Below are positions 61,399-64,000 of a stretch of DNA of 64,000 nt, piece by piece (position 1 is the stretch's first letter; every line of letters begins with the position of its first letter). Below the pieces are notes generated by a model. The model saw nothing but the letters and a program-made list of their open reading frames with translations. It did not search any database and was not told the DNA's origin. This DNA is from 67-14 sp035502775 (lineage in GTDB: Bacteria > Actinomycetota > Thermoleophilia > Solirubrobacterales > 70-9), in assembly GCA_035502775.1 (NCBI GenBank), contig DATJUB010000018.1, forward strand, positions 1 through 64,000, read 5' to 3'. Both the position numbers and the translations under genes were made by a program.

Positions 61399-64000
61399 CT
61401 ACTTGCCCTTCTTCCGTCGGGGACTTGGATGTTCGGGAACCTTCACACCGTCATCGTCGACGCTGTCGGCACCCTTCTCGCCGGTCCCATTCTCATCGTC
61501 GTGCTTGGCGACCTCCAGGTCGGAGGCGAACGCCGGAACGTAGCCCTGGGTCTCGATCTGCTGGCGACGGCGACGGCGGAAGCCGGGCTCACGCTCTTTC
61601 CACAGTCCGAGGACCGGTGACGCGATGAAGATCGACGAGTAGGTACCCGAGGCGATACCGATCAGGATCGCGATCGCGAAGCTCCGCAGCGTCTCGCCAC
61701 CGAAGACCAGCAGCGAGACGACGCCGATCAGGGTAGAGAAGCTGGTCGCCAGCGACCGGGTCATGACCTCCGCCATCGACTTGTTGACGATCTGCGAGTA
61801 GGTCGCCCGTGGCATCTTGGGCTGGTTCTCTCTTATTCGGTCGAACACGATGATCGTGTCGTAGAGCGAATAGCCCAAAATAGTTAAGAAGGCCGCCACG
61901 GTCGCACTGGAGACCTCGGCTCCGATCAAAGCGTAGATTCCGCCGGCGATCAGGATGTCGTGCATGATCGCGATCAGGATCGGCACCGCGTACTTGGGCT
62001 CGAACCGGACCGCGACATAGCCGGTGATCAGCAGCAGCGAGAAGGCGACCGCGAGCAGCGCGCTCCGGGCCACCGAGGCACCGAATGTCGGTCCGACACT
62101 GGTGCTGTTGAAGCCGTCCTTGGCCACGCCGAAGTCGTCCTCGAGCGTGCTCTCAACCTCGGCGAGCTCGTTCGGGTCGAGAGTCTCGCTCTCGATCTGG
62201 AACGCGTTGGCGCCCAGGGCGGGATTGTCGAGCTCCTGGATCTCGGCGTCGGCCAGGCCGACGTCGGACACAGCCGAGCGCAGCTGCTCGGTGGTGATGC
62301 TCTTGTCGAGCGCGACCTCGATCCGGGTGCCGGACTCGAAGTCGATCCCGAAGTTGAGTCCCTTGGTGGTGAGCGCGGCGCCACCGACCAGAAGGATCAC
62401 ACCGGATATGGCGAACAGCCACTTCGCCTTGCCCATGAAGTCGAAATGCCAGCGTTCCTTGCCTTCGACCCCGCTGAAGCCCCTGCCCGATCGCAGGAAG
62501 TCGGTGCCGCTCATCGAGTAGAGCAGCGCCTGGGTGAACACCACCGCGGTCAGCAGCGAGACCAGGGTGCCGACACCGAGCGTGAAGGCGAAGCCCTTGA
62601 TGCCCGAGGTGGCGAGGACGAACAGGATGAACGCGGTCAGCAGGGTGACGACGTTGGCGTCGATGATCGTGCTGATCCCTCGGCGATATCCGATCGAGAT
62701 CGCCGACGTCACCGATCTGCCGAGACGCAGCTCTTCCTTTATTCGCTCGAAGATGACGATGTTCGAGTCGGCCGCGACACCGATGGTCAAGACGAGTCCG
62801 GCGATGCCCGGCAGGGTCATCGTGATCGGGATCACCTTGATCAGCGCCAGGAAGATGATCGCGTAGGCGATCAGGGCCAGCGACGCGACCAGTCCGAGGA
62901 AGCGGTAGAAGATGATCAGGAAGAGCATCACCAGCGCGAGACCGACCACCAGGGCGAGAACGCCCTGATCGAGGGCCTCCTGGCCGAGACTGGCCGAGAC
63001 CTGGCTCTGGCTGGTCAGGGTGAGATCGATCGGCAGCGCGCCTCGCTGCAGGAACTCAGCGAGCTCCTGGGCTTCACCGATATCGAAGCCGCCCGAGATC
63101 TGGGCGCCCTGGCGTCCGTCGATCCCGTCGGGGTTCTGGGCGAAATCGATGATCGGACGCGAGACGACCTGGCCGTCCAGCACGATCGCGAAGTTGCCGG
63201 AAAGCTGCGGCGAGGTGTTCGGGTCGATCGGCCCGATGTTGCGGGCCGCGCCCTCCTGGGCGATCCTCCGGGTGATCTCCTGGAAGGCCTTCTGGCCCTT
63301 GTCCGTGAAATCGAAGGTCACATTGGGCTGGCCGGTGCCCTGATCGGTCTGCTGCTGAGGATCCTTGATGTCGCTTCCCGAAAGGGCCGCGTTGTCCTCG
63401 AGCACGTAGTAGCCGATGTCGTCGGTCGCCTTGCCGTCGCTGTCGGTCGCGGCCTCGTCCACCACGATCGTGCCCTGCGGCACGGTCTTGACGATGGTCC
63501 CTTCCCTCGGGATCGGCGTGCCCTGATCGTCGAAGTAGAGATCCTCCTTGGCCGTGGTCGGGCCCGACAGCAGCGTGTGCTCCTTGTCGTCGGAGAAGAG
63601 GTAGTACTTGTCGCCGGTGGCGCAGGTGTCGCAGGGATCCTTGCGCGGCTGCTTCGAAGCGAGGTTGACCGCGTCCCACATCGTCGGCTCGGCGCCGAGT
63701 GAGATCAGCTGGCGGTTGTAGCCCTCGGTCGGCGGGCGGCCCGCGTCGATCCACTTCTGCCGCTGCTTCTCGTTGACCTTGTCCTTGTCGGCGCTGGTCA
63801 GATCCGTCTGGAGATCCTTGGCCGGACCGACCAGATTGTTCTGCCAGTCGTAGAAGTAGAGACGCGCCGGCTTGGTCGCGCACTCGGTGGCCTTGCTGGT
63901 CGAGGTCGCGCCGGGAATGCCGACCGAGATCTGGTCGGCACCGAGACGGGACACCTCGATCTCGGCGACACCGAGGCGGTCACATCCGGAACGGATGATG
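61399..64000 (-). CDS. secDF: Fused protein translocase SecDF, 5' end outside the window
   Basis: Partial gene of at least 866 residues. The frame continues past the right edge (IIRSGCDRLGVAEIEV precedes the GTG at 63954), so that GTG is not the true start. The SecD half has the large first periplasmic loop with a Gln/Asp-rich insertion. It also has the membrane motif GVAADSNIVIFERI near window position 62750. A linker leads to SecF: NFGIDFESGTRIEV and SLYDTIIVFDRIRENQPK. A basic cytoplasmic tail ends at the stop 61399-61401. It uses the proton gradient to aid Sec-dependent export. Confidence 0.94.
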   Translation of the reverse strand, partial: IIRSGCDRLGVAEIEVSRLGADQISVGIPGATSTSKATECATKPARLYFYDWQNNLVGPAKDLQTDLTSADKDKVNEKQRQKWIDAGRPPTEGYNRQLISLGAEPTMWDAVNLASKQPRKDPCDTCATGDKYYLFSDDKEHTLLSGPTTAKEDLYFDDQGTPIPREGTIVKTVPQGTIVVDEAATDSDGKATDDIGYYVLEDNAALSGSDIKDPQQQTDQGTGQPNVTFDFTDKGQKAFQEITRRIAQEGAARNIGPIDPNTSPQLSGNFAIVLDGQVVSRPIIDFAQNPDGIDGRQGAQISGGFDIGEAQELAEFLQRGALPIDLTLTSQSQVSASLGQEALDQGVLALVVGLALVMLFLIIFYRFLGLVASLALIAYAIIFLALIKVIPITMTLPGIAGLVLTIGVAADSNIVIFERIKEELRLGRSVTSAISIGYRRGISTIIDANVVTLLTAFILFVLATSGIKGFAFTLGVGTLVSLLTAVVFTQALLYSMSGTDFLRSGRGFSGVEGKERWHFDFMGKAKWLFAISGVILLVGGAALTTKGLNFGIDFESGTRIEVALDKSITTEQLRSAVSDVGLADAEIQELDNPALGANAFQIESETLDPNELAEVESTLEDDFGVAKDGFNSTSVGPTFGASVARSALLAVAFSLLLITGYVAVRFEPKYAVPILIAIMHDILIAGGIYALIGAEVSSATVAAFLTILGYSLYDTIIVFDRIRENQPKMPRATYSQIVNKSMAEVMTRSLATSFSTLIGVVSLLVFGGETLRSFAIAILIGIASGTYSSIFIASPVLGLWKEREPGFRRRRRQQIETQGYVPAFASDLEVAKHDDENGTGEKGADSVDDDGVKVPEHPSPRRKKGK

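Overview
The window reads as housekeeping chromosome of a high-GC Gram-positive bacterium. An actinobacterial-type integration host factor, a PyrR-led pyr operon with a class 1B dihydroorotate dehydrogenase, a fused SecDF, RNase J plus PNPase, and GTG/TTG starts in tightly overlapping genes together suggest a deep-branching actinobacterium. Thermoleophilia (Solirubrobacterales-like) is my best guess; this is inference from gene content, not a phylogeny. No insertion sequence, prophage or CRISPR array is visible.

Layout. 0.1-4.1 kb: cinA and ftsK (minus). 4.2-6.4 kb: an OmpR-type response regulator and its sensor kinase (plus), the regulator apparently read from a leaderless mRNA. 6.4-7.0 kb: a 580-bp gene-free convergent region rich in structure (three 11-bp-spaced TTAGGG-like repeats, a -10 box and terminator that outline a possible small RNA, a second hairpin, a dispersed palindrome, and a 15-bp long-range stem). 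7.0-23.7 kb (minus): the translation/RNA-decay cluster rimP-nusA-infB-rbfA-nrnA-truB-ribF-rpsO-prx, then pnp, an M16 peptidase, dapB, an amidase, dapA and RNase J. 24.0-26.9 kb (minus): dtd, coaBC, rpoZ, gmk, mihF. 26.9-35.8 kb (minus): pyrR-pyrB-pyrC-carA-carB-pyrK-pyrD, with a PyrR-binding loop in the pyrR leader. 35.9-44.4 kb: RNase Z, an orphan membrane-protein pair, tRNA-Arg(CCG), an SGNH lipoprotein, a secreted Cys-repeat protein, an ECF sigma/anti-sigma fusion, a membrane-anchored unknown, a SRAP protein and a delta-60 repeat protein. 44.4-47.8 kb (minus): a SAM-I riboswitch controls a threonine-synthase-like enzyme, a MoaD/ThiS-like GG-ending protein, and a CDP-sugar pair. 48.0-53.2 kb (plus): corA, HIT hydrolase, phosphohexomutase, metallo-beta-lactamase-fold hydrolase, lipid kinase, MTH1187-type protein. 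53.2-64.0 kb (minus): HD-GYP regulator, hybrid kinase, relA, recJ, a small membrane protein and the 3' part of secDF, which runs off the window.

The most interesting locus is 44.4-47.85 kb. A complete SAM-I riboswitch with its terminator precedes a ThrC-like PLP enzyme that overlaps a sulfur-carrier-like protein by ATGA. This resembles the CysM/CysO logic of cysteine synthesis, moved to a methionine-type control signal, so the enzyme may make homocysteine rather than (or as well as) threonine. The downstream cytidylyltransferase appears to start at a CTG codon overlapping the carrier stop. Other points worth checking are a possible kinase-linked small RNA, a NusA with a zinc-finger-like C terminus and no ylxR next to it, and two copies of a strong palindrome close to rnj and pnp.
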